Below, one piece after another: positions 31,527 through 43,055 of a DNA stretch of 64,000 nt. A program made the translations under genes and the position numbers. Each line of letters opens with the position of its first letter. The first letter of the stretch is position 1. Under the pieces are notes generated by a model. It had not been told where the DNA came from. It ran no database searches and saw only the letters and a list, made by a program, of their open reading frames with translations. Source of the DNA: Lathyrus oleraceus (Eukaryota > Streptophyta > Magnoliopsida > Fabales > Fabaceae); the NCBI RefSeq assembly GCF_024323335.1, contig NC_066581.1:432778136-432842135 (forward strand), read 5' to 3'.

Positions 31527-34336
31527 AGAGAAAAACAGAATAGCTCGCTAAGTTGAAAACTCGAAGGGGCGGCTTAGGCAAAAATGAGCGTCTCGGTGGA
31601 TTGAAAAACCCTAAAGGGCGGTCTAGGCAAAAGTTAGAGACATAAAAAATGAATGTTTGTATCCCGCTAAATTGAGTACCTCATCCCGAGGCAATCTAGG
31701 CAAAAATTAGGGATTTGGCAAGTAACTGCATCCTGACAAGACTTTGTTCTACAACTGTCATCCGTCGGGGGATCTTGCTCATTCTTCATCAACCGAAGCT
31801 TCAAATACATCGAATTCAGAATTGGTGGAGAAATGGTCATTATGTTCAATGTAGCCCTTTTCCAATATATATCACCAATTTCAAACTTGTAAAGATCTAT
31901 GGAGTCTTGCCATTTGCAGACTACCATTCCATCAAATAAATTTGAGCCTTTTATCCAATTATTTGCATTCTTATTTGTTTCTATTCAACAAACGTTTTGC
32001 ATGCTTTTAATTGAGAAAATATCGTTGTTTTGAAAAAATGAATTCTTTTTCATAACTTGTTTTTAAACAAGGTGAACATTCACAATGATGAAAAGGATAC
32101 TTAGGAGATCCTCAGTGCTCTCCCAAGGATGGTATGATCTCCAACAAGATAAGACATTTGTTCATATTCCTGGCCTGACTGTATTTTCTTTCTCCGGAGC
32201 CCTGAGTGGTATGCTTGTTGAGATATTCACCTCTCTTCCCTTCAGCGGGGTAGCAACCTTTTCTCCTCAGCAGACGTGATCCCCTTGGTGGGTACGGTAG
32301 TTGGTGGTTGATCCCCAGGATCCCTTTATCCCTTGAATAGATTCCCCAGTAGAGTTGCTTATGTGGCAGATTCTATCTGTGCAATAAACTCTTTTCCCCA
32401 GCTGGGACTGATGATTCATCCCCTGTGGAGGCCTTTGCTCCCTGGTATCTCTGATTCCCGACAGATCGGATACTCTCTGGTGATCTGGCTTTCTCTCTTG
32501 AGATGTAGTACCGGATGTTTGATTCCTGTGAAGCCTGTTTATGTTAGAAATGTCTGTTCGTCAGCATTCATCATACCTAAATTACGCATGTGTGCATATA
32601 ATTTTTCAAACATTCGGATATTCATATTACATTTTTGCCATATATCTTTTGTTTGTTATCCTCTGCTAGTTGGTAATGTATTTCCAAGCAGATGTCGGTG
32701 GCTGATCCCTCAATATAGAGAGTCAGCCCATTAAGCAGAAAGTGTTTATCTTTCCTTCCGCATTCCCCACTGAGTTATATCCTCGTGGACAACGGTTGTT
32801 TTCGCTTCCTCCCATCACATATATTGGGATGGGTTTCCCTATTGAGTTATATCCTCACTAGGACGAGTCTTGATTCAGTTTGCCTTTTCGGTTTGATCCT
32901 AAATTGGCCTCTTGTGACTGTTTCCTGCGTTTCCCCGTGGTATAAATGAATAATTGCTCAGTAACCAGTAATCATTCATCTTATCCCCAATGGAGTCTGT
33001 GGTTTACTACCCTTATACCGGTAGTTGTAAACTCTATTTTCTCCCTTTGCAGAGTTAACCTTATTGTTCATCCTAAGTTGATGACGATTACTTTTCCGTG
33101 GTTTTCTACCTGGTACCCGGTAGATGTAATCCCCTCCTTGACGGTTATCATTATCCAATATTCGGTATTGATATTCCCTCCTTCTTTTGGATAATTACTC
33201 TGATTAGACATTTTATCCCCAGCAAGTCATCTTTCATACCGGATGCCAGTAATGTTTGTTGCTCCCCTTGATTGGTCATCATTATATACCTAGTTGTGGT
33301 ATCCCGATGCCTTTCTCTTTGTCGGTCGATTTATCCTTTATTAACCCAGTAACCGGTTGTGGATAATCTTCCATGCGAGTATATTATCTACGTTCTGACG
33401 GTAATAGATAATATATCTCATGCACTCTTTGGTCGAAGCTTTTGTTCTTCCCTAGTCGAGTAAGATTCGTATCCCTGTTTTTGGAATCGAATGTCCATCC
33501 CTTAATCGAGTTTGCTTTTTGCCCTCTTTTCGGATGATGAGTGTTTTGGGAATATTCCCCAATTCACGCTTTGGTCGGTCACCTATTATATGCCCAGTAA
33601 CCGGTATCCCTGGTGTTCCTTCCTTCTGCTCCCTATTATGACTTTTTGTCCCCTGTGGAGTCAGATTTTCCTGAGTTGAAATATACCTTTTAGGTCTTCC
33701 TCAGATGATTTGGTTGATTGATATCTCTCGCCCTTATACCGGTCTTAGATATTCATTCTTCCCGAGCATGTTGTTCTCTCACCCTTATATCGGTGTTCAG
33801 ATCACACGTCTCTTTGAGCTTATTACCTAGTAACCGGTAATACCTCATCCCGTTGCTTCCCCAGAAGAGTCCTTTTTGGATATCCCCAGTGAGATCCCTT
33901 AGTGGATTATCCTCACCTGAGTCTGGATTTTTATCCGAAGTATCCATAGTGGATAATTTTTGTTGTATTGGCATATTCCCCAATACATGCATCTTCGAGT
34001 CAACTCGGGTCTTCCCATTGATTTCTGCTCCCCAAGTTCCAAGTCGTGACCTGCTCACGCGTTTTATTCCTTTTCTTATCCCCATGAGAGTCCTCAGAGT
34101 CTCTGTCCCATTTCATGAGCATATTACTCAGATGGATTGTCAAATCCTCCTGATCTTTTTCTTTGTGGACACATATCTCCACATAGTATTACCTTTTGCA
34201 TACATACATTTGCATCATGAGGTCTCTTAGGGACCAAAATTCGTCTATTTGTTATTATTTAAGCCTATTCTACCTCGTCGAAACGAAGATTTTAACCTTC
34301 ACTTCTCCGGCTAGAATGACGTTAAATAGGGGCATC
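31527..34336 (+). other. Long 3' UTR of the Ogre-like element
   Basis: A 2.8-kb non-coding stretch lies between integrase and the polypurine tract. It starts with loosely repeated 'gggcggtctaggcaaaa' phrases (31565-31710) and from about 32250 is rich in short 'tccccagt' and 'ataccggt'/'cagtaaccggt' motifs (for example 33015, 33345, 33590, 33735, 33825). ORFs such as 32333-32734 and 33853-34230 are not supported. A long, variable 3' UTR is typical of Tat elements. Confidence 0.7.
34325..34336 (+). other. Polypurine tract of the Ogre-like element
   Basis: 'aataggggcatc' immediately precedes the 3' LTR. The minus-strand Tat element has AATAGGGGCAGC at the same place, which supports the call. 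Confidence 0.75.
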
Positions 34337-37300
34337 TGTAAGACCCCAATTTTGGCCCTAAGATCCCTCATGGCATCATAACATTGCATTTGCATAGCCT
34401 TAAGGATCATTAACATCTTGGTTCCCTTTGCCTTTGGGTGGGACCTTCTGTGAGATGGTTTGAGATCACCAAGCATGCTTGAATTGTATATCATTCCTTT
34501 TCTCATTTTGTTTACTAACCAAAAGCACAAAAGTATGTCACTAACATCTTTTGTTTTGTAGCTTGAGCAATCACAAGGTCCAAAGCTTCAAGGAGATCAT
34601 TAGTACAAAGACATGGTCAAGAGGAGATGATAGCAAGCATGGTAATGGTTCCCAAATCTCTCATCCATCAAATATGCCTCCCTAGTACTTCAATGCATCA
34701 TTTTGATCAAAGCAAGACAAAGGGTTTAAGGTTTGTTCTTCAGAGAAACCCTAATTCATATGTGCATCACAATGCCTTGCTCATGAAGCAACCTCAGCCC
34801 ATGATCAAATACAATCAAGGGAAGTTATTTAATTCATCATTTCATGCATATTTGAAATTATTTGAGTATCCTCAATCATCAATTCATCAAGATATGAGGC
34901 ATGGACTTGAGAAGTTGATCAGTCAATTCATCTGACTATTTTGAAATGCACTAAGACCTAACATTTTATGTGTTGGTCAAATGGAGATGGTTCCAAAAGA
35001 AACAATGTTCTTAAGGACAATATGAACAACTTTCATGTTCATCAAAAATTGATTTGAAGCTTGGAAGACCATCTTCCACTCCAATACATTATAGGTCATT
35101 TTGACTGAAACCCTAATTGTGGGTCAACTTCCCAAGGACATAACTCATTCATTTTTTATGATTTTGAGGTGGGATCAAATGAATTGGAAATTGTAAGATG
35201 TCTACTTCAAATGTTATGTTGAACAAAATTTCAAAATCTCAAAGGAAATACATGTGATAATGCAAGACATTATAGGTCCTTTTTGACCAAATGCATTGAA
35301 TGTAAAAAAAGTCCAACTTCAAGTGCCCATAACTCTTTCATCAAAAATCCAAATGATGCAAAATGTAAGTCCATTTTGATTGTCTTGAAAAGATATACAA
35401 CTTTGATGTTGGAGGTTTTTCTATTTGAGGCTTGCATCATCAAAACAAAAGGGCTTGAAAGTTGGCCAATTTTAGAAACCTTGCCTTGACATACCTTGCA
35501 CCTTGCACTTTAAACTCAAATTTCATAAATTTCCACACTTCAAATGAGTTTTTGTCCAACATAACATTTGTTCCTTATACAAATACCTTTCCAACCATTA
35601 CCCATATGCCTATGTTTGGATTTTCTAAATGGTACTTTCGAAGAGATGATTGTTTAGGTACAATTGAGGAATTCACTTGAAATCTTGGTACATAAGCAAT
35701 TGCCTTGCAAGTCACACGTCCAATTCCATTTGGCTGATGCTAAGAATTCATTTGGAATTGTTTTTGGGCCTTGTGCATGGTCATGCAAGCCCATGCAATG
35801 AAGCTTCACATGCCATACACACGAATTGATCACAAGCTTCTTGCCACTTCCTCTATAAATAGAGACCCCATTCCATTCATTTTACACGCCTAATTCAACC
35901 TGAAATGCTGCAAAATTCTTTCCATAGCCATCACTAAAGAAGCAATTGCATTTCTCTCAAATTTTTCAGATCTAAAATTCAACTTCATCTGGTTGAATTC
36001 TTAGATCTAATGCTTCTAAACCTTCATCATTCATCTCATTGAACTTCTGGTTTAGCAAAGCAAGCAAGGCATCATGCTCAAGTTACCAGAACTCAAGCTT
36101 ACATTCCAACTGGTATTTTCTTCGATTCTCATCATCCATGGACCTTTTTGCTTGGATCTAATGTTTTATGAAGTCCTCACTTGAGAGGCAAGCTAGTGGT
36201 AGCTTCAATTTTGCTTTTCCTTGATCTGCATCTTGCATACCTGAATCTTCCACCTCTGATTACTCGATTTATAGGAATCTTGAGTGTGATTCAAGGTTAC
36301 AGGGGTGATGTACATCACCCCAGCTTCATTTTGGTATAAGGATCGTGCATTTTCATTAAGGTTTAAAGACCTGCAAATTTGGCCGGAATCTGCAGGCTCA
36401 CCGGAAAAGAAGGTGGCTCCGGTGGCCGCCTGTTTCCAGTTTGAATCCTGTCCGTGTGATCTTTTTCCCAGATCGAATCCTGACCATTGCTTGTTATGAC
36501 TTTTATTTCTTTCCCATGTGATTGCATTGACTTTGGTGTTCCATGAGCGTGCGCCTCTAGATCCTTGGATCTGCCAGCTCAATTAATGAGCTCAGATCCA
36601 AGGGCTCTCGTTTTTTCCAATTTCTATTTTCTGTTTTAATTCCATTTTATTTTCTAAAAATCCATTTTATTTCAAAAATCAATATCTCTTTCATTTTTAA
36701 TCCAAAAATTATGGGACCAATTGCATTATTTCCCAAATAATTTCTAGTTTCTATTTTTGATTTTTAATATTTTTTATTTTGTCATTTGATTTTTTTTGTG
36801 AATTTTCTGTTTTCTGGTTATTTTTAATTCATTTTAAATAGTTTTTGATATTCAAAAAATGCAAAAATATTTTCCTAGCCTATTTGAATGATGATGAATC
36901 TATGAAAAATATTCTCATCAATTTTTAAATTGATTTGAGATTTATTTGAGATTTTAATTCAATTAGGTTATTTTTATTCATTTTTAATTGATTAAAAATA
37001 GTTTCTGACTTTTAAAAATGCTTAAATTTTGTGTCAAACTTTGTTTGACCTTGTTGAACTTAGGATAAATTACTTGGACCTTTCAAGGTTGATTTGAAGA
37101 AATTTTGAAGTTTGACCTTTCCATTTTATTTTTAATTCAAGTTTAATTAAATATTAAAAAATGCCAAAAATAGTTTATTCATTTCTTGACTCCCAATCTT
37201 CATCTCACTTCTGTTTTTGATTGTTTGACCTTGACTTTCAATGTTTTTGGTCAACATATGAGGATTGGTACATTGTATTTCATTTAATGCACTTTAATTT

Positions 37301-39237
37301 TTCCATTTCCATTTCTCTTATCCATCTTCTCCTTCTTCTTCTTCTATTTCTTTTCTTCTTGATCAATGAATTGAAGGTTGATAAGTTAGCATTGGTTAGG
37401 GAGATTTAATCTTCCTTGATTCAAATCTAATTCATCTTGATCAATTGATGAAGTGAATGGCTTTGCATTAAGGATAGGTTGTCTTCTAAATCATGCAAAA
37501 GGCTTAAACCAATACAAGATCAATTCTCATTTTCTTTTTTGGCATGGCAAGTTTTTGGGACTTGGTTCACTAATCAAGACTCCTAACTTGTGTTTGTTGC
37601 CTACATTATTATTGACCGGCCTCAGATAGTTGTGACTTCTACATAAGTCCAATTACAATTGCTTAACATAGCACTAAATTTGCCTTATGGCACACTAACT
37701 ACTAACACTAACTATTAACAATTAACATTTACTTTATGCAATTTACTTTTATGCAATTTACTATTCTTGCACATATTATCCATTTGCTTTTCTCTTTGCT
37801 CACTTGAGCACATGTTTATGTTAATGCCATTTGCGTTTTGCTCACTTGAGCACATAATTGTGTATATATATTATTATGCTTGTGCTTTTGTTTTGATTGT
37901 TGTGGACCAAATGCAAAGAAATGGACTTAGTTTCTAGGACTTTCCCTATGCAAAGAAATGGAGAATTTGACTTAGATTCTAGGACCTTCCTTATGCAAAA
38001 TTGGAGTAAAAGGATCTTAATGATGAAGATGGGTTAGAAGAACCAAATCTCTAAACTCACTCTTGTCCATTCTTGTTTTACTTCATGGAATCTTTGATGT
38101 GTGTGCTTTTGTGCTAGGAGTTTCCATTTGAGCTTAATTGGAAGACCATTACCATGTTCATCCAAAGTGGAAGATATAAGACACATTGAGGATCTCTTAT
38201 GAGACTTGTTTTGATTGCTTATGCTTTGTGGTTGCTTATTCCAAAGGATGGGAGCTACTTGGATCATCAATATGATCTCAAGAGAGGGACTCCTTTTGTG
38301 GTTTTGATTCTTCATCCCTTCTCTTTTTGTTTTACTTAGGACTTAGCCCTTCTTTTTCATCTCTCCACTCTAACCCAAGCCAAACCCTTTTGTGCAAACA
38401 TTTAACCTTTGCTTTCAAACATTAGAAACCTAAGCCTTATGCTTTTGATTTTCAAACTTTCTTTTCACAATACTTATTCTGAATTGAATCTTTAAGTCAA
38501 CTTTGACTATTTTGTACATACTTCTAATTGGTAAATATAACCCATTCAAATTTCTTTTTGTGGTTCCAATGACCACTTCTTAATCCAATTTTTCCATAAC
38601 CTTTAGCTATTAGGTTTGAGTTATCTTTGTGGTAGATATAATACTCACCTATATCCTTAGTGATGGACAATGAGTCTTCCATGCTTATTATAGGGTTAAC
38701 CCCTCACTAGCATGTTGAAGTTATCCTCACATGGTGGATTTGTGGTTTGGTTGAGTTTTCTCCCTTTGATAACAAAAGACCTTAAGGCTTTTGGACCAAT
38801 CAATTCACCAACTTGTTTTTGAGATTTTTACCTCGAACTACGAGGTTTTGATCCTAATATTTTTTAAGATGGTACGTAGGCAATGGGTTTATCCATCCAA
38901 ACACAAATTGTAATTAACTTGTATATTCTCTTCTCATCTCTTCAATCATGTTTGCACAAACAAATTTTTTCACAAAACAAACAACCTTTGCAACAAGTAT
39001 GAAAAGGGCTCCCTAGGAGTACCTAGGATGTTTTGGGTGCCTAACAACTTCCTATTGCATAACCAACCCCCTTACCCAGATCTCTGTTTCTTTTACTAGT
39101 TTTTGTTAAAACTATTAGGTTTTTGTTCACTTTCTAACCATTCCTTTGGATAAATAGAAGTGCGGTGGTGACTCGACTTTGTATGATTTACCTTGGATTT
39201 AGTCAATATCTCTAATGGTAACGAATACCCCGCTACA
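34337..39237 (+). repeat. 3' LTR, full length 4.9 kb
   Basis: It starts 'tgtaagaccccaattttgg' and ends 'ccccgctaca', followed by cttgg. About 5 kb is the usual Ogre LTR length. It contains a TATA box (35853), AT-rich and T-rich stretches (36600-37200) and no supported gene. The region 35075-38384 is unique to this copy because the 5' LTR lost it. ORFs at 34627-34935, 36205-36582 and 38034-38315 are artefacts. Confidence 0.93.
35853..35862 (+). promoter_or_regulatory. TATA box in 3' LTR
   Basis: 'ctataaatag' lies in 'ttcctctataaatagagacc', a strong plant TATA context. The corresponding site has been deleted from the 5' LTR, so full-length transcription of this copy from its own promoter is unlikely. 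Confidence 0.6.
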
Positions 39238-40180
39238 CTTGGGATGAGAGCTAATATGTACCTACTTGCTACCGTACTTGGACAAGATAGAGATGCGAGT
39301 ATTGATGCACTTCCAGTTGAGGAGCTGATTGAGAAAGCATATGGATTTGTTGGGGTATTTCCATAGCATATATATAAAATTATAAAGAGGTTGCAAGAAA
39401 GGAAACACATTTATGGAATAACGGGGGATGGTGTCAACGATGCTCCATCTTTGAAGAAGGCCGATATTGGAATTGTTGTTGCCGAGGCCACGCATGCCGT
39501 AAGAGGTGCTTCTGATATTTTCCTTGTAGAACCCGGATTGAGTGTTATCATCAGTGTCGTCTTAACTAGCAGGGCTATTTACCAAAAGATGAAAAAACTA
39601 CACGATCTACGCGGTATCTATCGTTATCCGCATAGTGCTTGGCTTCATGTTCATTGCACTGATATGGAAATTTGACTTCTCACCTTTCGTGGTCTGGATT
39701 ATTGCCATTCTTAATGATGGAACGATCATGACAATTTCAAAGGATAGGGTGGTTCCATATCCCTTACCCGATAGCTGGAAATTGAATGAAATATTTGTTC
39801 TTGGGATTGTTCTTGGAGGTTATTTAGCTCTGATGACCTTAATATTCTTCTGGGCAATTAAAGAAAATCAATTCTTCCTTGACAAACTTGGAGTTAGGCA
39901 CATGAATCATGATGAGATAACGGCTGCTTTGTATCTTCAAGTCATTATAGTTATCCAGGCTTTGGTATTGGTGACTTGTTCTCGTGGTTGGTCATTTCTT
40001 GAATGCCCTGGAGCCCTATTAGTCATTGTTTTCCTCATTGTTCAGTTGATTGCTACATTAATTGCAGTATAGACCAACTGGGGATTTGCAAAGGTACAAG
40101 GAAATTGTTAGGGTTGGGCAGGAGTAATCTAGCTCTATAGTATTGTCTTCTACATTCCACTCGACGTGATGAAATTTGCC
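39238..40180 (+). pseudogene. H+-ATPase (AHA-type) pseudogene, distal piece
   Basis: It continues the fragment at 20115. LGMRANMY and DASIDALPVEELIEKAYGF lead to a TAG at 39362, then [20 protein letters not shown], which has the P-type ATPase hinge motif TGDGVNDAP. Then follow an A-run frameshift near 39595, membrane segments M5-M10 ([58 protein letters not shown]), more stops, and a last match at YSIVFYIPLDVMKFA. The C-terminal regulatory tail is missing. No introns are visible over about 940 bp, although plant AHA genes are intron-rich, which points to a retrocopy or cDNA-derived capture. Confidence 0.82.
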
Positions 40181-40259
40181 ATGCCACACCAACAGCTGCA
40201 GTGTAACCATCTTCCAAGGATTGTGTTCCAAATGAGTTAGACTTAACTGAAAGTTTTTT
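40181..40259. other. Join between AHA fragment and minus-strand exon
   Basis: Short sequence where plus-strand AHA similarity ends and an unrelated minus-strand open frame begins. On the minus strand LTHLEHNPWKMV is open here and may belong to the same unknown host gene in another frame. Confidence 0.3.
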
Positions 40260-40658
40260 TCAAATAATGTGTGATGGCATGTCTGCACCGAATTTAACGT
40301 GACACCGGTAAGCAACCTTATGCAGTAGGGTCGGTAATGCTTCAAACACGTCATCAAAACATCCCAAAGAAAGCAACAACGCATGCGCAGACTTAACTTT
40401 AGATTGATGATCAACATATTCAATTAAACCACTGCAGTTTGTGACAAGACTCATTCCCTCCTCTAGAATCCCTTCAACAGTATTAGGACAGACAATGGAG
40501 AAAGTGTTGAGTAAAGATGATTGAGCTTGTTCAGTAGATGTCGCAGCTAGTAAACCTCTCACTTTCTCTACAGTAGTGAACTCTTTAAGGACCATCTTGT
40601 AGCGTGGTTCATAAGTTAAACAGCGAACCAATACCACACAAAACCGGCAATAAACCTG
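40260..40658 (-). pseudogene. Unrecognised host exon fragment with splice acceptor
   Basis: A minus-strand open frame of about 130 codons looks like genuine protein: VLVRCLTYEPRYKMVLKEF, TTVEKVRGLLAATSTEQAQ, LLSLGCFDDVFEALPTLL. Helical, leucine-rich periodicity suggests an ARM/HEAT-like repeat protein, but I do not recognise the family. Its 5' side carries a good acceptor (TTTTTGCGTTGCAG followed by GTTTATTGCC, exon starting about 40658), so the piece seems copied from genomic DNA with an intron edge. It runs opposite to the AHA fragment and ends in a stop at 40260. Confidence 0.5.
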
Positions 40659-42567
40659 CAACGCAAAAAGCTACAGTACAACCAACATGCCGATTAACAC
40701 CATTTAACAAAAATTACTAACACATTTTTCACTTAACTCGAGTTCCCATTTTTAACAGAGCTAAACACTCGAGTTTCCACTAACTGATTTTGTCACTAAC
40801 TAACTTTTCCAAACAACTCACTAACAAAATTCCATCTAACTGAGGAGCTAACAAAGTTAATCATTTAACCACTTTCCTCTCCACACTCACTAACGGTAAC
40901 TGCTTCCCTAACGGAGCTACCCGAACTGCCCGATTTTGTTAACCATCCCCAACTCTATAAATCCATCTCTCACCCTCATTCATGAGTTTGGCACGTGACT
41001 CCTGCAAACTCATCCCCATCCCTCACTATTCGCTCAATTACCGTAATTGTTAGAGCTTCAACATCAGAAGCTCTAACCAGTTGAGCTTTAATCTCCATCA
41101 CATCACTCCTTCGCTCGAACTCACGATATAATCCCACAACAAATGAGAAGTTTGAAGAAGAAGAAAAGTGAAAAAGAAAAGAATTCTGAGACGAAGAGGA
41201 GAAGGATTTGAAAACTTTGAGTAACGTACTTGGAATTCCGGCGACCTCTGTATCGGTAAGTTCCCTTGTCTTCGCCGTTTTGCCTCATGTTATCTACCTA
41301 GAGGTAGAAGAGGAATAAGGGAGTCAAGTCCCTAACATGTTAAGCTTTGACTCCGAGAGAGTGTAATTTAATTTCAAGTCTCAGGTTTAGGGTAATTGGT
41401 CTATTGACTTCAATTCAGGATGTGTAAGGAAAATTGGACTTCTTCATGGAGATATCCGAAATCAGAGGAGAAAGATGAAGGGATTGGTCTGTTACTTTTA
41501 GGCATCTATAGTTTCACCGCCGCCAAAGGCGACCTCTGGCGCGATGGAGAAAACGGAGCTCCTGCGAGTAGAGTTTGAGTTCAAATCTCTGGTTTTTGGA
41601 TTTACCGCGCGAGTTTAACCCGTTCCCTTACATCTTGCTGACACGTGGCCCCTTTCCATTGTTTTAGTTTTGCTAATCATAATTAATTAGAAAGCTTGGA
41701 TTTAGAAACAGTAGGTTATTAGGAATTATTAAATTTTGATTAGATGATAATTAACTTTGGGTATAAATTTGATTAATTTTAGAATTTGGATTTAATTGAA
41801 TTTTAGGTGAATTAGATGAATCCTTTTAGAAATTAGAAATACCATTAGGATTAAATAATTTTAGGATTAGAAGTAATTAGATAATAAAATTGTTTAGAAT
41901 TTAGAATCAATTTCTATTAGGATCACTAATTAGAATTTTAATTAAATGTTCATAATTATCAAATGACTGTTTTTCCCTTAGTGTAGAAATAGTCCAACTT
42001 TTGCATGTTCCCATCGTTTAGGCTTTGAGAAAATATTTCGAATAAACATTAACACTTTAGGTAGTTGTACATCCACTTTCAACTGATTTTTCCCACCGAT
42101 TAAGTTGATCAAAGTACGCTTTGATTGACTAAATCCTTTGACTGTCCTTAATTCCCAAATCTTAGTCAAGTGATCAAAAGACCCTTGATCACTTGATAAA
42201 GAAAGTCCTTGTGATCAAAATGCTGGATATTGGATCTCTAAGTTCAATCAAGATTCAAAGATCAAGATCGAGAGTTCGAGCTATGTAAATTAGTACAAGA
42301 TAGGACTACCATTCAATCACTACAAAGGTCAAAATTCAACATTTGTTAATCATGAGCCAAGTTGTGTGCCATGAGTCTTAAGTAATAGAGAAGGAATGGG
42401 ACTGGAGTATTCCAACCCCAGTTCTGAATATCTTTAGGTGCAGGACGAATGACCTGTTTGCTTACCGTATTCACCTCTATTCATAAGCTTTAGCACAACT
42501 CGATTCCAATTGATTAACAAGCCTCTTCATCATTCAAAGACAACCCTTCATCATGGGAAGCTGCGAG
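40659..42567 (+). repeat. Family L segment with promoter and leader
   Basis: The sequence is non-coding. It has 'actaactg'/'aacggagct' repeats (40700-40930), a TATA box, a GAAGAAGAAA tract (41154-41185) and a splice donor 'atcggtaagttc' (41253-41264), in the same order as 4230-4660. AT-rich DNA (41640-41980) and 'gtgatcaaaag' repeats (42165-42220) follow. It is cut at 42567 by the minus-strand Tat element. Plausibly an LTR with its leader in plus orientation. Confidence 0.45.
40956..40962 (+). promoter_or_regulatory. TATA box of the family L segment
   Basis: 'tataaat' in 'ccaactctataaatccatc', followed by a C/T-rich start-site-like region (ctctcaccctcattc). This is the best promoter candidate in the non-element DNA, about 300 bp before the consensus donor gtaagt at 41256-41261. 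Confidence 0.5.
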
Positions 42568-42901
42568 TGTCACAACCTAAAAAAAAGGAATGCGAAAAAA
42601 AACAAGCGGCGAAAAAAGCAATGACAGAAGAGTCGCCACCGTGCGTTATTTATCCCAAAGGAGAGAAAGGAAACGCTCGAAGTAAACCTGGAAAAAGGAA
42701 AGGAAAAGACAAGGTCTCGCAACCAAATCTTGGGTTCGGGAGTTGATTATGAGAACGGAAGGTATTAGCACCCCTACGCATCCGTAGTACTCTACGGGAT
42801 CCACTCTTGTTGTTCTTGTCTAAAGGGTGTGGGTTTATCTAATGTATTATTTACTAAAAGAGGGGTCAAAAGAAAATGACACGCACGTATGTCGCATCCA
42901 C

Positions 42902-43055
42902 TGCATACGTATCTCATCTGAATATGAGAATCAGAGTCTTCGTAGCTCGGCTACCTATGGGTTAAAAAGGAGTGTGCTCGCTAAGACATCGCGTCTTATG
43001 CCTACGTATCTCATCTTGAATGAGAATCAGAGCAAGCCGTAGTTCGGCTAACCTA
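42902..43055 (-). repeat. Twofold repeat within the LTR
   Basis: Two copies of 'tacgtatctcatc..gaat.gagaatcagag...gtagctcggcta' (plus-strand wording) lie about 95 bp apart, at about 42907-42958 and 43000-43054. They fall in what should be the R/U5 part on the minus strand. Confidence 0.8.

Larger units (their letters stand above)
20209..39242 (+). mobile_element. Ogre/Tat-type Ty3/gypsy element, 19 kb
   Basis: The element is 20214-39237 between cttgg duplications (20209-20213 and 39238-39242). It has LTRs starting 'tgtaagaccccaatttt', a tRNA-Arg-type PBS, an extra ORF1, gag-pro, an intron, RT, two RNase H domains, integrase and a 2.8-kb 3' UTR, all features of the Ogre branch of Tat. The 5' LTR is only 1.6 kb because of an internal deletion; the 3' LTR is 4.9 kb. 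Coding is broken by eight in-frame stops and one frameshift, and the RT active site is mutated. ORF1 is still open. Confidence 0.92.

Noticed and set aside
32333..34230. Plus-strand ORFs of 125-133 codons in the 3' UTR of the 19-kb element
   Set aside because: Low-complexity, Pro/Ser/Cys-mixed translations without motif; the region is the non-coding UTR seen in all Tat elements.
36205..36582. 125-codon minus-strand ORF in the 3' LTR of the 19-kb element
   Set aside because: No protein-like pattern, and it lies in LTR sequence just after the TATA region; the paired plus-strand ORF is equally open.
40058..40423. Minus-strand 121-codon ORF
   Set aside because: Its second half is antisense to the H+-ATPase fragment and its first half is the wrong frame of the 40260-40658 exon.
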